DNA of 64,000 bases from Neurospora tetraspora. Lineage: Eukaryota; Ascomycota; Sordariomycetes; Sordariales; Sordariaceae. Shown here in pieces: positions 1 through 11,399 of the stretch. The notes under the pieces are model-generated. The model made no database searches. It saw only the letters and a list, made by a program, of their open reading frames with translations, and was not told the origin of the DNA. The position numbers were made by a program, and so were the translations under genes. The DNA lies in NCBI RefSeq assembly GCF_033439725.1, contig NW_026944383.1, forward strand, positions 2,108,001 to 2,172,000, read 5' to 3'. Each line of letters begins with the position of its first letter. Positions within the stretch are counted from its first letter, which is position 1.

Positions 1-360
1 TGACGTTGACTGATCACCACCAGGATTACCATCCATTCAACGATACATGGAGCAGACACACGACGATCACCAAGTACATCAGTCAGGGTGACAGTCCACG
101 TTTATGTCAGCCTTTGTTCAGTCACTTTGTCTACGTACGGAATTTTTGCTTCTCTCTCATTTTACAAGCAATATCCTCATCTAACATCCTGATGTTGTCA
201 TTGATTGTATATACCGCTAACTAGACTGCTGCTTGACCTTTCCAACCTTCTATGTAATATATGCTACGCATTATGACGATTGTTGTCGTCGTTGTTGTTG
301 CCTTTGTTGTATCTTAAGCCAGACTCTCTTTCTTGGGTGCTTCGGGTAGGGGGTGACATG
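1..360. other. Intergenic, 3' side of the F-box-like gene
   Basis: No coding stretch with convincing codon bias is seen. A short GTT/GTC-rich simple stretch lies at about 283-310. This is probably the 3' flank of the minus-strand gene that ends at 361. Confidence 0.5.
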
Positions 361-2187
361 CTACCAATCCTCCGATGATGCTTCCTCCGATGTTGCTTCC
401 TCCGATGCTGTCATTTCCTCCGAAAATTCCTCCATTGGGTCGTTACCTTCGTCGTCGTCGACTTCGTCGTCGTTGACTTCGTTGTTGTTGGCTTCGTTGT
501 CAATGAAATTGTTAAGAAAAGCTGGGAACCCACCCATACCTATAAGACCGTTAACGGCATGTGGCGTGGCCCCAGGATCGTTCCGCGGATTTATCCATGG
601 CCGATATCGATTGCGAGGAAAATGATGAGAATGCGCGTCAACCAGAATCAGCTTTCCCCCGGGCCTCAACGCCCTCCTAAATTCCACAAGCCAGTTGACA
701 TCATCCCAGTCCCCGGGATTCTGCTCCTCCATTCCCTCGATTTCCTCGATGTCCAGCTCTCTCTCCCCCCACCAAGCCGCCCCATGAGTTCGCAGGCCTG
801 CAATGACGAGCAATCGCAGGTTCTTTCCTTCGAGCCTTCGAGCCAGCTGTAATACCTCTCTCATCTGGAACAGCGTGGTGCCGCTGCTGCGTTTTCTAAT
901 GTTCCTCAAGTCGAGGTAGAGTGTCTCGAGATTTGTCAAGGCCTGGTAGTCAACGTACAATGGCACCATGTGCTCGAAAAACACACGGCCTTGGACCGCT
1001 GTCATATTAGCCAGCACCGTGCCTACCGGTGGGTCTGTGGGAGGAATGGTACCGAAACGCTCGTAGTCAATACCTGTAGTAAAATTGAGACAGGGATTGC
1101 TGGTGATCATGAGATGGCGGATATGTCTGTATAGAAACCACGGCTCCTGGTTAGGGGGTTCTGGGGAGAGATGCTTCTTTACCTGGTCAAAGGGTCTGGC
1201 TTTGATGGCAGCGGCAGCAGCCGTGGACGCCGGCGCACCGGTGGCCACCCTCAAATAACCGTTGTCGTCAAACCTCTCCGTGAACCCTTCGATGAAAGGC
1301 AAGAATCCGACCATTTCATTTCCCCAAGTGATCGTCCCCTCGAGCCCGCTACGCACCCGTCTTCCCAACCCTCTTTCCGTGAATCTTCCGAGCCACTTCC
1401 ACGGCCTTTGTTGCAAAACGATCAACCTGTCGGGCCTAAGCGCTCTCTCCCTCTTCACCTCCCTCGTCAAAAACCTCCCGTACCTCGTATTCCTTATACT
1501 GTTCAAGTAGGCATGGATACCCGTCTCCTCCGCCGGCTTAACCAATCGGTTCCATGGCTCATTTGGACGATAAGCCATGCCCTCCCTAAGCCTCCCAGTC
1601 CAAACCCCTCCCCGCCCCCTTGCGTATGGATCGAACCTCCCCTCCCATTCCATATCCCACGCCGCACCGCCCTCCAACAGCACCTCCTTTTCAAACGGAA
1701 CGCATCCGCACTGTTCACAGTGTCTGTTATCAAATCCATGTGCACCCTCCTGAAAGAGTGGACACTGCACTTTTCTCCTCGAGTGTCCCGCAAACCAACT
1801 CTCCAACTCTCCAAAATACTGTTCTTCTCCCTCCCCTAACTGCACTCCCAGTGTTTCTGGCGCTGGCTTGTACACGTCCACTCTTAGCTTCCTCAAGATT
1901 TCGTCGAGTTGGGGTTCTCCTCGCGACCAATTGCAGATCCTCCAGCCTGAGCAGAACAGCCGGAAAGCGCATATATTGTCGAAGATGCTCAGGGAGTGGA
2001 TCACAATCTGCGTTTTGATCTCATCCGGAAGTTCAGCGAATGACCTGGAGCCTGGGGCAGGAGGAGGAGGAGGAGGAGGAGGAGGAGGGGGGCCGGGAGC
2101 GGGAGCGGGAGCTGCTGGTGCTAATCGTTGTCTCTGGGCGGCTGGTTGGCCGGGGGCCGCTCCGTTTGCTCTTCTTTTAGGTGGCAT
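361..2187 (-). CDS. F-box-like protein with proline-rich N-terminus and acidic tail
   Basis: A single uninterrupted reading frame of 608 residues. The N-terminus is basic and then Pro/Ala-rich, including a run of about eleven prolines at residues 33-43. It is followed by an F-box-like segment at about residues 48-95 (SFAELPDEIKTQIVIHSL, then a Cys/Trp-containing second helix). F-box proteins usually recruit substrates to SCF ubiquitin ligases through Skp1, so that role is inferred for this gene. The middle has no domain I recognise. The last 50 residues are Asn/Asp/Glu/Ser-rich (DDEVDDDEG, SEEATSEEASSEDW). The ATG lies about 20 nt downstream of an AATATATAC element on the minus strand, which supports this start. 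Filamentous fungi carry many divergent, rapidly evolving F-box-like genes and this looks like one. The F-box call is moderate; the coding call is strong. Confidence 0.75.
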   Translation of the reverse strand: MPPKRRANGAAPGQPAAQRQRLAPAAPAPAPGPPPPPPPPPPPAPGSRSFAELPDEIKTQIVIHSLSIFDNICAFRLFCSGWRICNWSRGEPQLDEILRKLRVDVYKPAPETLGVQLGEGEEQYFGELESWFAGHSRRKVQCPLFQEGAHGFDNRHCEQCGCVPFEKEVLLEGGAAWDMEWEGRFDPYARGRGGVWTGRLREGMAYRPNEPWNRLVKPAEETGIHAYLNSIRNTRYGRFLTREVKRERALRPDRLIVLQQRPWKWLGRFTERGLGRRVRSGLEGTITWGNEMVGFLPFIEGFTERFDDNGYLRVATGAPASTAAAAAIKARPFDQVKKHLSPEPPNQEPWFLYRHIRHLMITSNPCLNFTTGIDYERFGTIPPTDPPVGTVLANMTAVQGRVFFEHMVPLYVDYQALTNLETLYLDLRNIRKRSSGTTLFQMREVLQLARRLEGKNLRLLVIAGLRTHGAAWWGERELDIEEIEGMEEQNPGDWDDVNWLVEFRRALRPGGKLILVDAHSHHFPRNRYRPWINPRNDPGATPHAVNGLIGMGGFPAFLNNFIDNEANNNEVNDDEVDDDEGNDPMEEFSEEMTASEEATSEEASSEDW

Positions 2188-2305
2188 TTTTTCGTTGTGA
2201 GTATATATTAGCCGTTATGGCACTTGTCAAGGTATGTGACTTTTTTCAAAGATCGAAACAAGATGATCAAACAACAAGCAGGTATGAACAGAGATGCTAT
2301 GTTGA

Positions 2306-2579
2306 CAATCGGATTGTTTAAAAGCAATCAGCCTCTCTGCTAAGTACGGTCCTGTCCAAAGAGTCCTATCAGCAACAACCCAAGGCAGACAAAGGGCTGT
2401 ATCAACAATCAGTTACTGACAAAGCGGGCCAGAAAATAGAAATTCTATTTTCACAATCGCATTGTTTTAAAACAACCCCCATCTCTGCTAAGTATGGTCC
2501 TGTCCAAAGAGTTCTATCAGCAAAAACTCAAAGCAGACAAAGGGCTGTATAAACAACCAGTTGCCGACAAAGCGAGCCA
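2306..2579. repeat. Diverged direct duplication, two copies, period 148 bp
   Basis: Copy A is 2306-2431 and copy B is 2454-2579. Both start with CAATCG(G/C)ATTGTTT, share a core GGTCCTGTCCAAAGAGT, and end in GACAAAGCG(G/A)GCCA. They are roughly 85-90% alike by eye. The unit is shorter than the length usually needed to trigger RIP, which fits its survival without AT drift. It lies upstream of the F-box-like gene. Confidence 0.85.
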
Positions 2580-3094
2580 AAGAGGACTGACTTACTTATT
2601 TATATCCCATTTCCTCAGCTTTCAAGACACGGCACTCACAATGAGGTTCAAACAAAGGATAGAGGGTCACAACTATGAATTAAGATAAAGGGTATTTGAC
2701 TGTCTCTCATCCTCAAACCAAACGGGCACCAAACCACGCGCGTACAAGACCCCTCATGTACTTTCCTGCCACCGAAATTATGCGTTAAATTGCCCATTTC
2801 TGCTCTGTCAACCACACCTGACCTCCTCTCATCAAGCGGTCTGCGTACGTATTAATGCTTCCCTTCAACTTGTTGCCTTGTGTCCAAGGTGGATGCTGCC
2901 GCCGCGATGTATGCCTGATCATCTGGTCGGTCCCCGGCCGGACCAGATAAGCCTTCCTAGAGGGTCCCTTTGGGTGGATACAAAGAACTGAAAATAACCG
3001 TCAACGCCGTCGCATCTAAAGCAAACCTAAAAGTAAACTTTTGGAAAGCAACGAGGTACTAAACGTCCGTCATTCCTTCATACGCTGCACCGCT
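2580..3094. other. Intergenic, nothing recognised
   Basis: This is the sequence between the 148-bp duplication and the 3' end of the minus-strand secreted-protein gene. No coding bias or RNA gene is seen. Confidence 0.4.
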
Positions 3095-3865
3095 TTAGAG
3101 AAGGGCAGCGGCGAAGACACCGGCAGCGACAGCAGCAACGCCGTTGCCGAGGAAGGCAGCAGCGTTGGTGGGAGCAGCAAAGCTGCTGGCAGAGGTCGAG
3201 GAAGCGGCGGCAGCGGAAGTCTCGGCGGCGGACGAGGTGGGCTTGGCAGCGGAAGTGGAGGCAGGGGCGGCGGACGAGCTGGTCTTGATCACGGCCTTGT
3301 TGGGGTCCTGGGTACCGCACTTGTCAAAGATGTCCGCCTTGCACTTGTCCTGGCCCATGGCATCGTTTGCGTGGTTGGTGATGCAGGTAGAGTAGGCGGT
3401 CTGGCACATGAACTATAGGACGCCGCGTTAGAAACCTTGCTTCAAGAACAAAAATCGGGGGACACCTACGGTAGGAACAGTCTGAGTGTAGTCCTCAAGA
3501 GCCGGGGAATCGCCAGAGCTGCAAGTGCAGTCGTACTTCAGCGTCGTCTGTAAAGAGGGAACCTGTGGTCAGTAATGCTTCCTTAAGCGGTACTCCAGGT
3601 GGTGAAAACATACGATGTCGCAGTCGTTGCTCGACACAGACATGCCGCAAAGAATCTTGCAGGTGTTGTACTGGGCAACACACCACTGGTCTAATGACAG
3701 GACGGCGTTAGTATCTCAAGGTGACACGACTTTTGGGAACTGTTACATACTCCTCGTGTTCGGGTCAACAGAGTCGACGGGGACGGTGAGGTTGCTGTTG
3801 GACGACTGGGCGGCGACGGCAGCGGTGAGCGCGGAGAGCGCGACGAAGATGATGTTCTGACGCAT
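3095..3865 (-). CDS. Small secreted, probably GPI-anchored cysteine-rich surface protein (DUF7707-like)
   Basis: Four exons on the minus strand: 3865-3751, 3690-3614, 3547-3470 and 3412-3095. Introns have GT..AG ends, and splicing gives 195 residues in one frame. The product begins with a signal peptide (MRQNIIFVALSALTAAVAAQ). An N-terminal globular part follows with the pattern DPNTRNQWCVAQYNTCKILC and further paired cysteines (NDCDI, YDCTCSS, FMCQTAYSTC). This resembles the conserved cysteine domain of fungal DUF7707 proteins. The C-terminal third is Ser/Ala/Thr-rich and ends in a short hydrophobic stretch (GVAAVAAGVFAAALL), as in GPI-anchored wall or membrane proteins. Function is unknown. 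Such proteins are expected at the cell surface. The exon structure is clear; the family name is from memory of the pattern. Confidence 0.8.
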
Positions 3866-6800
3866 GGTGACTGGCGGTGGGAGGTGAATGTGTGATGATT
3901 TGAGGTTGTTGTGGTGGTGGTGGTGTGAGGTAGATACTATTATGTATCGATGTCGGAAAACCCGGACGGGATATTGCTTGGATTAGTTATTAAAAATCTG
4001 GGAGATGGGTGAAGGCGGGGAATATGTGGCGTTCGCAGAACAAGCAGACGGAAGAACTAAGAAGAGACGAGAGGGAGGAGAGATAAGAAGGGAGAGGCGA
4101 GTATTAATTGCAGAGGAAGGCCGCGGCGGTCGGTGTCGACAAGAACTTGAAATGAAACGATTCTGGGACGGGAAGGCACCCCCGGTTTTTTGAAAGAAGC
4201 CCAAAACGGGAAGGCACGCAGGACGAGTGTCGGGTTTAATTGCTCCTGCTGCTGCGAGTTTTTTGGAGCTCGGCCTTTCCACCTGCTGCGTCCGGGTCAC
4301 GGTTGCACACCGTCAACGTTGTAGCCTGGGTACCTCGCTGTACATACAAATCGGGGACAGACACACAGAGTCATAGATCCCGGCTCCCGGCACGCGCGTT
4401 CACGGCCTGGCCAGAGGTGTAAATTCAGAGGCGGGAAGAGGGCGACACGAACTCACGATGGGCTAGTACTGACACCGACTGCGCTCCGCTGCAAAACGGG
4501 ACAAAACGCCTGGCTGCAAATCCGCTGCAACGCTGGCTTGGCAATTCTTGGACAGTGGGCAGAATTGTGGCTGGTGTGACTGCCGGACTGGACGAGAGCG
4601 CTGAATCCAAGACCGCTCAAGACCGCCCAAGACCTGAGCCCGTTCTCGGCGGTGGGGCAAGTCACTTTTCACGATCCACCGGCGACTCCCCAAAGACTGG
4701 ATGCGATGGAGAGGCGGCCGTTCAGGAACCCGATTTGCACCGACGCTAGCATGCAGCTGGTTAAATGAGCCCATGCAAAACAACATTGTTCCTGAATCCT
4801 CGGTCCTGTCTCCTTGGCCCCGTCTTTCACGGTCACGCGGCTGCTCGATTCGTCATGGCTCCGATGGGTGAAACCGACGGCTTCTGGTTGCGATGGCGGC
4901 ATCATCGTCACATTTCATTCTCAAAGAAAAATCTGGGAGAACTTGTATCACGCCCATGCTCCTTGGCCTCCTTGGCCTTCATTTTCAAGCCACACAGGCC
5001 CCCTCCACGCTCCACTCCCGACATCAGACGCGGGCCAGGGCGTTCGACTGGGCGGTCACATCACAGTGTATTTGAGGCCAATCAATGCGGATCAGGAAAG
5101 GGAAATCCCGAAGAGACATGGGTTCGGTTCGCGGGCCAACCAGAAAGATAACAGATGCGGCACCAATGGCACCAATGGCCCTTCGCTTGGGAGTTGCTCG
5201 GATGGCATGGGAATGTTGGCCAACAACCCGCCCGCATTCCTCTTTTTTCTCGCGCGGGTTGGCATGGTCATGGCATCTTTGTAGTCATGCCCAAGCGCGG
5301 GCGGTCAAAGCAATTCCATTGTCCATCGAACGAACTTGGGACGAACTGTTGCATTCCGTACCTACTTGAGTCTCATATTTCTGATATGTAGTGTTTTCGC
5401 AGACGCGAAGGCGAGGTGTCTCTACATGGCAGTAGTGTCGTCTCGTAAAAGTCACCGCTACAAGTCACAATCGCTGCGTAGATCGAGTTGTGGAGCCTCG
5501 TCTTTAGCCCAGCTTGCCTGCCCAGCTGAGATCGATGTGACGATGTCAAAACACCAACAAAGCCACAACATCAGCCACATTATTTTGTTGCGTTAATCCT
5601 TCAATGACCGACAGTGAAACCGTCCGAGTCGCTTGGAGTTCCTTCCGTCGTCGCTTGCAGTTCAATGTCAGCACCAACTTCAGTTCAGACTCGACTTCCA
5701 CACGTGATGCACGTGGCGGAAGGCACGTCCATCATATACGGTCCCACCCGGCGGTAGGTGATCGGGCAAGTTCCGACGCTGCAGCTGTGCAGACGGGCAG
5801 GCACGCAGCGCACAGCGGTGTTAAAGCACTGGTGACGGGTGGACCAATCAAAGGGCGTAATTGGCTCGTAGAGAGAAAAGGTGAGGTCAGCGGCAGTGAG
5901 CGGTTCCCGTCACCAGGAGCTCCCCGTCGACCATCATTTTCCACTGCATGGTTGGTAAGGTACAACCTCTCTCTCCCGCGGCTCTCCCGCTCTCCCTGGC
6001 AGACCTGGATCATCCGGATGGGTTGCGATTCCACAACGTCGGGTCGGCATTTCCAATACAAATTTTTCTCGCCAAATTTCCGTGCGGACTGCTGTGGGAC
6101 ATGAGAAATTGACCAAACGAATCATGTGCCCATGGTTAGGTGATCGACTCTGTGTGAGAGTGGGACGCCCTGCGATTTTCGTAACGGCGAGAGTTTGATG
6201 CGACGGTTCACCTCGCTATCGCAAGCCGAGATGCGCTAAAGATCCGACGAACCGGACTGGTCTCGACGCATTCCAGCGTTTTGCAACCTCATCTCGGGGG
6301 GCAACAGACGACAGACCACGCCTTGCCCAACGTCAATGTCCAAACGCCGAGCAGTCGAGCACAAGTTTGAGCGAGCGACAGCGACAAGCACAAGCGCGAC
6401 GAAGGGCAAATGTTTTTCATGATCTCGGTCCCTGGAGAGTGTTTGTGCACACCCTGCAACCCCTTGTGCGCACACTCCTACCGCCATGGTAAAAATCTTG
6501 ATGGTAGTCATCACCAACAGCCGCGCTGCCTCGTCTGATATTCAAACATTTTGCACCGGTGTCCCTGACGACCTTCTATCAGTCCACACAAGGTGAGAAA
6601 ACGCTTTGAACTGCGCTATATCGGCAATCGGCGCGCTGTGTTCGGACAAAAGTCCACTTCACATACTGACATACTCTGATGGTCGTTTGCTATACGCGCC
6701 CCCGTCCCTTTGTGTGGCCTCCATGTCAAGTCAGTTCGTTGGGAGAGCAATGCTGCCTCCAAGTTAACACATGTAAGTGAAATCCGGGGTCCTTGGCAAG

Positions 6801-7404
6801 CAATGTGTATACGCTACTCTCCACATGACTTCTTTTTCGTTGTGTTTGCACTCATATCACATTTTCTTTATGACAGAAAACGCCACGGACCTCAAACGCG
6901 ATGTGGTGATAATGAAGTCCGATGTTTGCCTCCAATGGATTAGACCTTCACGGCGCCTTCGGCCCGTAGGCAGCAGAACTTGCAGCGCATCAATGTCCGG
7001 ATGGGCCGCGGCTTCAGAAGGGTATCAGGGATTTTCCATCTGGTAGCGACCCCTAGATCTACGCGGCCGATCCTTGTTCAGGCCCAGACTACCTACAGGG
7101 CAGGTAACTGTGCTTACTGAGGGGACAGATAGTCTGGGCTAGGAACGCCGCGGATACGCGGATATTGATGAATGAAAGGAGGAGGCAACCGCAACGACCA
7201 GCGTGAATCCTCATCTCTGGTTAAACAACATCGGCAACGGCTTCATTTTCGTGCGCAGCAAGCAGTAGAGCGTCTGCGTTTGCTTGCCACGGCTGCTATT
7301 CAAGACGCACAACGTCTTGAGAATCCCGACCTTCGAGACAGGCAGCGGGATCTCACATCTCCAAGTTACTCCAACGACAAGGCCATCACGAGCCACGAGA
7401 AATC
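3866..7404. other. Long intergenic region, 3.5 kb, no gene seen
   Basis: Several short open frames exist on both strands, but none shows Neurospora-like codon bias, a known motif, or matching splice sites. The GC content is ordinary, so this is not a RIP block. The first part is the promoter of the minus-strand secreted protein and the last part is the promoter of the plus-strand dehydrogenase. An isolated inverted repeat at 7082-7139 is listed separately. Confidence 0.5.
7082..7139. repeat. Inverted repeat, 10-bp arms, 38-nt loop
   Basis: GCCCAGACTA at 7082-7091 is the exact reverse complement of TAGTCTGGGC at 7130-7139. It lies about 265 bp upstream of the dehydrogenase start codon. It could be a regulatory palindrome, a transcript hairpin, or chance. 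Confidence 0.6.
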
Positions 7405-9081
7405 ATGGCGGAAGGGCTCAGTCTTTGGCCATTGGGCCTTGCAGTCGTTGTCGTCGGTGCGCTCTGGGTCTATGGAGTCAACAGGACCATGAGAACGGTC
7501 CCACCCGAGGCCCTGAAACTGTCGCCCAATTCCAACCGCTGGACTAAGGAGTATATGCGGGAGACATATGAACGGGTCAAGAAGAACCCCGTCGATATCA
7601 AGAAACACCTCCCACCCAAGTTGGACAGACGATACGTCGTTGTGGGCGGTTCCGGTCAGTTTGTGTTTTCACAAGCCATGCCAGCTCGAAATTCCCCGTG
7701 CCCGAGAAGCATGAAAAGGGGTAACCGTAACTAACACGCCACGATAGGTCTTGTGGGAGGTGACATCGTCGCACACTTGCTCGCTCGTGGACAGTCCCCG
7801 GAGAGCATCCGGATCGTTGACTTTGCTCCTCTTCGTCGTCCCGAAATTCTTGGTGTGGCCAGGAAGATCGACATCATCAAGACAGACATCACCTCGCCCG
7901 ACTCTGTGAAGGCGGCCTTCTCCAAGCCGTGGCCTGCGTCTGTTGCCAGTCTTCCCCTGACCGTCTATCACACTGCCGCCGCGATCCGTCCCGGTGAACG
8001 GAGCATCAAGACCTATGACCGTGTCGCTCGCGTAAACGTCGGCGGTACCGCCAACGTCCTGGCTGCTGCCAAGGAGGCCGGCGCTGACATCTTCATTGCC
8101 ACCTCGTCGGCCTCCGTTGCCGTCAAGCCTATGAAGTTTTGGAAATGGCCTCTTCCCAGCTTGGCGAGCAACTATGTCCAAGTGTTCAACGAGGATGACT
8201 TTGATCAGCCGTTGAAGCCTCATGATGAGTTCTTTGGCAGCTGTAAGTCTCATCCCACGCCTGACTGGAAACACTGGTAAACAACTCTTGCTGACAATGG
8301 TGAAATGAAACAGACGGTCGCGCCAAGGCTGAAGCCGAACGTCTGGTCTGCGCTGCCAACCAAGAAGGCTTCCGTACCGGCGTTGTCCGTCCCGGCAACG
8401 GCATCTTTGGAGACGTCGAGAACGACGTAACGTTTGGTCCAACTCTCAAAGCCGGTGGCATTGTCTCTTGGACGCCGCACGTCATCCAGTCAGTACCCTA
8501 TCTTCCACCTCTCCAAACTCACTGAATTCTCAACTGACACCCTAAACAGGAACTGGATCTCCTCCCGCAACGTCTCCATCGCCCACCTCCTCTTCGAAGC
8601 CGCTCTCAACCCCTCCGTCCGCCCCGTCCCCCCACCCTGCGCCGGCCGCCCTCTCCTCGTTACCGATCCCGGCCCGCCCATCGCCTTCCGCGACTTCTAC
8701 ACCATTATCAGCACGCTCTCCCTCACCCCTATCACCGAGACCTACCCGCCTCCCGTGCTCATGCTCATCCTGGCCTACGCGATCGAAGGCTGGGCGAACC
8801 TGATCATCAACTTCCCTGTGCTGACCAAGCTGTTCGGGTGGAAGGAGCCCACCGGCGATCTGGCCATGTTGCAGCCGGCTGTGTTCACTGTGTCGGCGTA
8901 CACGATTTGCGATGACAGCAGGGCGAGGAAGAGTGTGGAGGAGGGTGGAATTGGGTATCGGGGTGTGACGGATACGTTGCATGGGTTTTGCGAGCAGATG
9001 GTTGTGTGGAATGAGAGGGTTGCGAGGGGAGAGGCGGGGCCGTTGAAGGGGAAGGGTGCTGCTGCGCCGGTTGTTGCTTAG
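7405..9081 (+). CDS. NAD(P)-dependent 3-beta-hydroxysteroid dehydrogenase / sterol-4-alpha-carboxylate dehydrogenase-like
   Basis: Four exons (7405-7654, 7748-8242, 8314-8488, 8550-9081) with GT..AG introns give 483 residues. The N-terminus has a single hydrophobic segment (residues 7-23), which suggests an ER or other membrane anchor. The Rossmann nucleotide-binding motif GGSGLVGGDIV is split by intron 1. The SDR catalytic motif YxxxK is present as YGRAK, split by intron 2 at the Tyr codon, and is followed by the RPGNGIFG block typical of the 3-beta-HSD family. The C-terminus carries another hydrophobic stretch (MLILAYAIEGWANLIINFPV). Family members oxidise 3-beta-hydroxyl groups on sterols, Erg26 in ergosterol synthesis being one. 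Which substrate this paralogue uses cannot be told from sequence. The ATG at 7405 was chosen because it directly precedes the anchor. Confidence 0.9.
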
Positions 9082-10394
9082 GTGACTCTTTTTTGATTGC
9101 CCTGAGAATTGCAACAGAGGGAGAACGGGATGGATGAATGGGAAGAAAGGGGATGGTCTAGAAGTGGTATTTATGCAGATGGAGAAAGGAATGGTGCTTG
9201 TTGGATATTTTGAAGCTTGGTTACACCATGTGTCCATATCTAGGATAATCGACCTAATCCCATTGGATTCCCAGTGATGATATAGGAAATTTCCGATGTC
9301 TCGCTGGCAATATCATTCGTAGCTTGACTCTAGGTCTTCCTCGCTGTCTTGTGCCCCTTCCTCAGTTATGTCATTGTCGAAGATGCTGTGTAGTGAACTG
9401 AAAACCCCTCGAGCGCCCGAAAAGAGGAGCCTGGCATATGTCGGCAATGCTTGTTTCTCCAACCGACAAACAATGCAAGTTACAACCCATCCAGAGCTTA
9501 CATATATGTATGCGCAAGATACTTACCTCAAGTATGTAAATCGCATTACCCTGTCTTCAACATAAAGTGACAATCTTTAACTATCTGATCCTCCTAATGC
9601 ATATCCAAGATCGGGTATAATCAACTTGGGTCAGATGTACTTTTTTCTCGCGTCAAGGGATGTTGAAATAATTCGCAAACCCTCCCCCCCTCGCAAAGGG
9701 AATCTAGATCAGACTGCGACAATGTCGAACATGTTTCTGCGTCTCTCATGCTTGATGCATCGCGGCCACCCGCCTCGAATGTTCGTGAGAATACCCACGG
9801 TCCAATACATCACACCTTCGGAATATTCTTATGCACGCATCAATGCGTCTTTATTACCCCCTCTGAACCCAATTCCTAAGCAGTTCCTGGCATAGGAAAA
9901 TCCCTGATAGACTCTGGCCGATCGATGTGCTTCTCAATTAATGTGATCCCTATCACAGTTCTGCGACGGCCTTTCCCACAAGCCACTACGAGCGATATTG
10001 GACTATCCGTGTTCGGTTTATTCCCGTCTTTCGGCCGCTCAATATGATAACGCGAGTATGCATATGCGCGTGTTGATGCATCCCGCCCATCCTCAAGCTG
10101 CTGTCGCCCTCATGCCATGCATGTACTTACCCTAGTTACCGTCCTGTGCCTACCTTCCACTTCTTTGCATCCACGTTTCGTGCATCAATTCTTTTCTTTC
10201 TCGTCAACTTGTACAAGTTTCCATGTCGACACCTACCTAGCAGTCTCTCTTTACATTCATTCTTCTCTGGTTGTAATCTCCCGTCGAGAGTTATGCATTC
10301 TTCATTGTTTAGTTGTGTGGTGGTACGCTGACCTTCCAAAGACTGACTCCATATAAACTCGTGGATCTGACCAAAACTTCAACAATCTTCCAAT
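9082..10394. other. Intergenic, nothing recognised
   Basis: This is the 3' flank of the dehydrogenase gene up to the tRNA-Leu. Short frames are present but without codon bias. The sequence is somewhat AT-rich, with no repeat structure noticed. Confidence 0.45.
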
Positions 10395-10513
10395 GGCTGG
10401 ATGGCCGAGCGGTCTAAGGCGCTAGACTCAAGAACTCCAAATTCTTCTTCACTCATAAGGTGAGGTGCATTCTAGTATCGCAAGATGCGTGGGTTCGAAT
10501 CCCACTCCAGTCA
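10395..10513 (+). tRNA. tRNA-Leu (anticodon CAA) with intron
   Basis: The acceptor stem GGCTGGA pairs with TCCAGTC (one G-U), and the discriminator is A. The T-arm GTGGG/CCCAC flanks TTCGAAT. The anticodon stem CTAGA (10422-10426) pairs with TCTAG (10471-10475), and CAA lies at 10429-10431. An intron of about 37 nt (10433-10469) sits after the base following the anticodon, the canonical eukaryotic tRNA intron position. A long variable arm is present, as expected for leucine. A T-rich tract follows immediately (10514 onward) and would act as a Pol III terminator. Confidence 0.95.
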
Positions 10514-11399
10514 CTTTCTTTTTTGCTTTATTTTTCTCCTTATTTTGCCCTCTTGTTCGTACTCTCAACTTCGGGATGTTTCAACCTTTTTTTCTTTTTT
10601 TGGACTGGTTGTTGGAAACATTGTTGCGATGAATGGATGATGGGCTGGATGGCGAGGTTGAGATGATGGCATCCGTTGGCCGCTTTGCATACCGAAGAAA
10701 CTCGCGAATTGAGACCTGGGAAGGTAGGCATGAGGGAAGGTTAAAGGTGTCAAAAAGCAGATAGGTCTTGTGCCTACCTACCCAGATCCCAATTTGGAAA
10801 AAATATACGGTACTCCCGCGAGAGATCACAAAAGGCTGCGGAAAGACTTGCGATACGTGTTGTGGTTGGGTGTTAATACCTGACCAAGACCCTATGTAGG
10901 ATTTGACTTTTCGTAAACATCATATTATGTAGCTCGAAATGCAGGTAGTCAGCCGCCGACTTTGTAGGCCTGACGTGTATGTCGAGGACGGGGTGATGCA
11001 TCAAGAAGCATATCGAAGGTGCATCATACTGGATCTGTTCGGTATGTCCTTACGACCACTCGTCCAGGGGCTGAAGTAGAGAACAAGTACTATGGCATTC
11101 ATTACCCAGGCAAAGTGCAACTCAACGCGTAGAATAAAGAAAACAGCTCGAACTGGAAGACAGACCCGCAAATGCTGGCTCTCCTTGTCCAGCGGATTCA
11201 CTGGGCCAAGATGGAATGCAACGATGCGCCATTGGTATCATAGGAAAAGAGAAGCTGATGAAGCGCGTAGCTAGCCCCCCAAAGACAACCAAACCCGAAC
11301 AGAAACACCGATCCAAAAACTCCAAGCGATGCATGAAAAATGAGAAAAGAAACCTGGCCCCAAATAAGAATGAAGTGATCCCATCCCAGCACCTCGATC
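10514..11399. other. Intergenic between tRNA-Leu and the isopeptidase gene
   Basis: It starts with a T-rich Pol III terminator tract. The remainder is probably 3' UTR of the minus-strand isopeptidase gene. No other gene is supported. Confidence 0.45.

Noticed and set aside
4814-5284. 156-residue plus-strand open frame in the 3.5-kb intergenic region
   Set aside because: Codon usage is not biased, the composition is odd (Trp/His/Pro-rich), and overlapping frames are equally open.
7669-8442. 257-residue minus-strand open frame
   Set aside because: It is antisense to exons of the dehydrogenase, whose spliced frame has clear family motifs.
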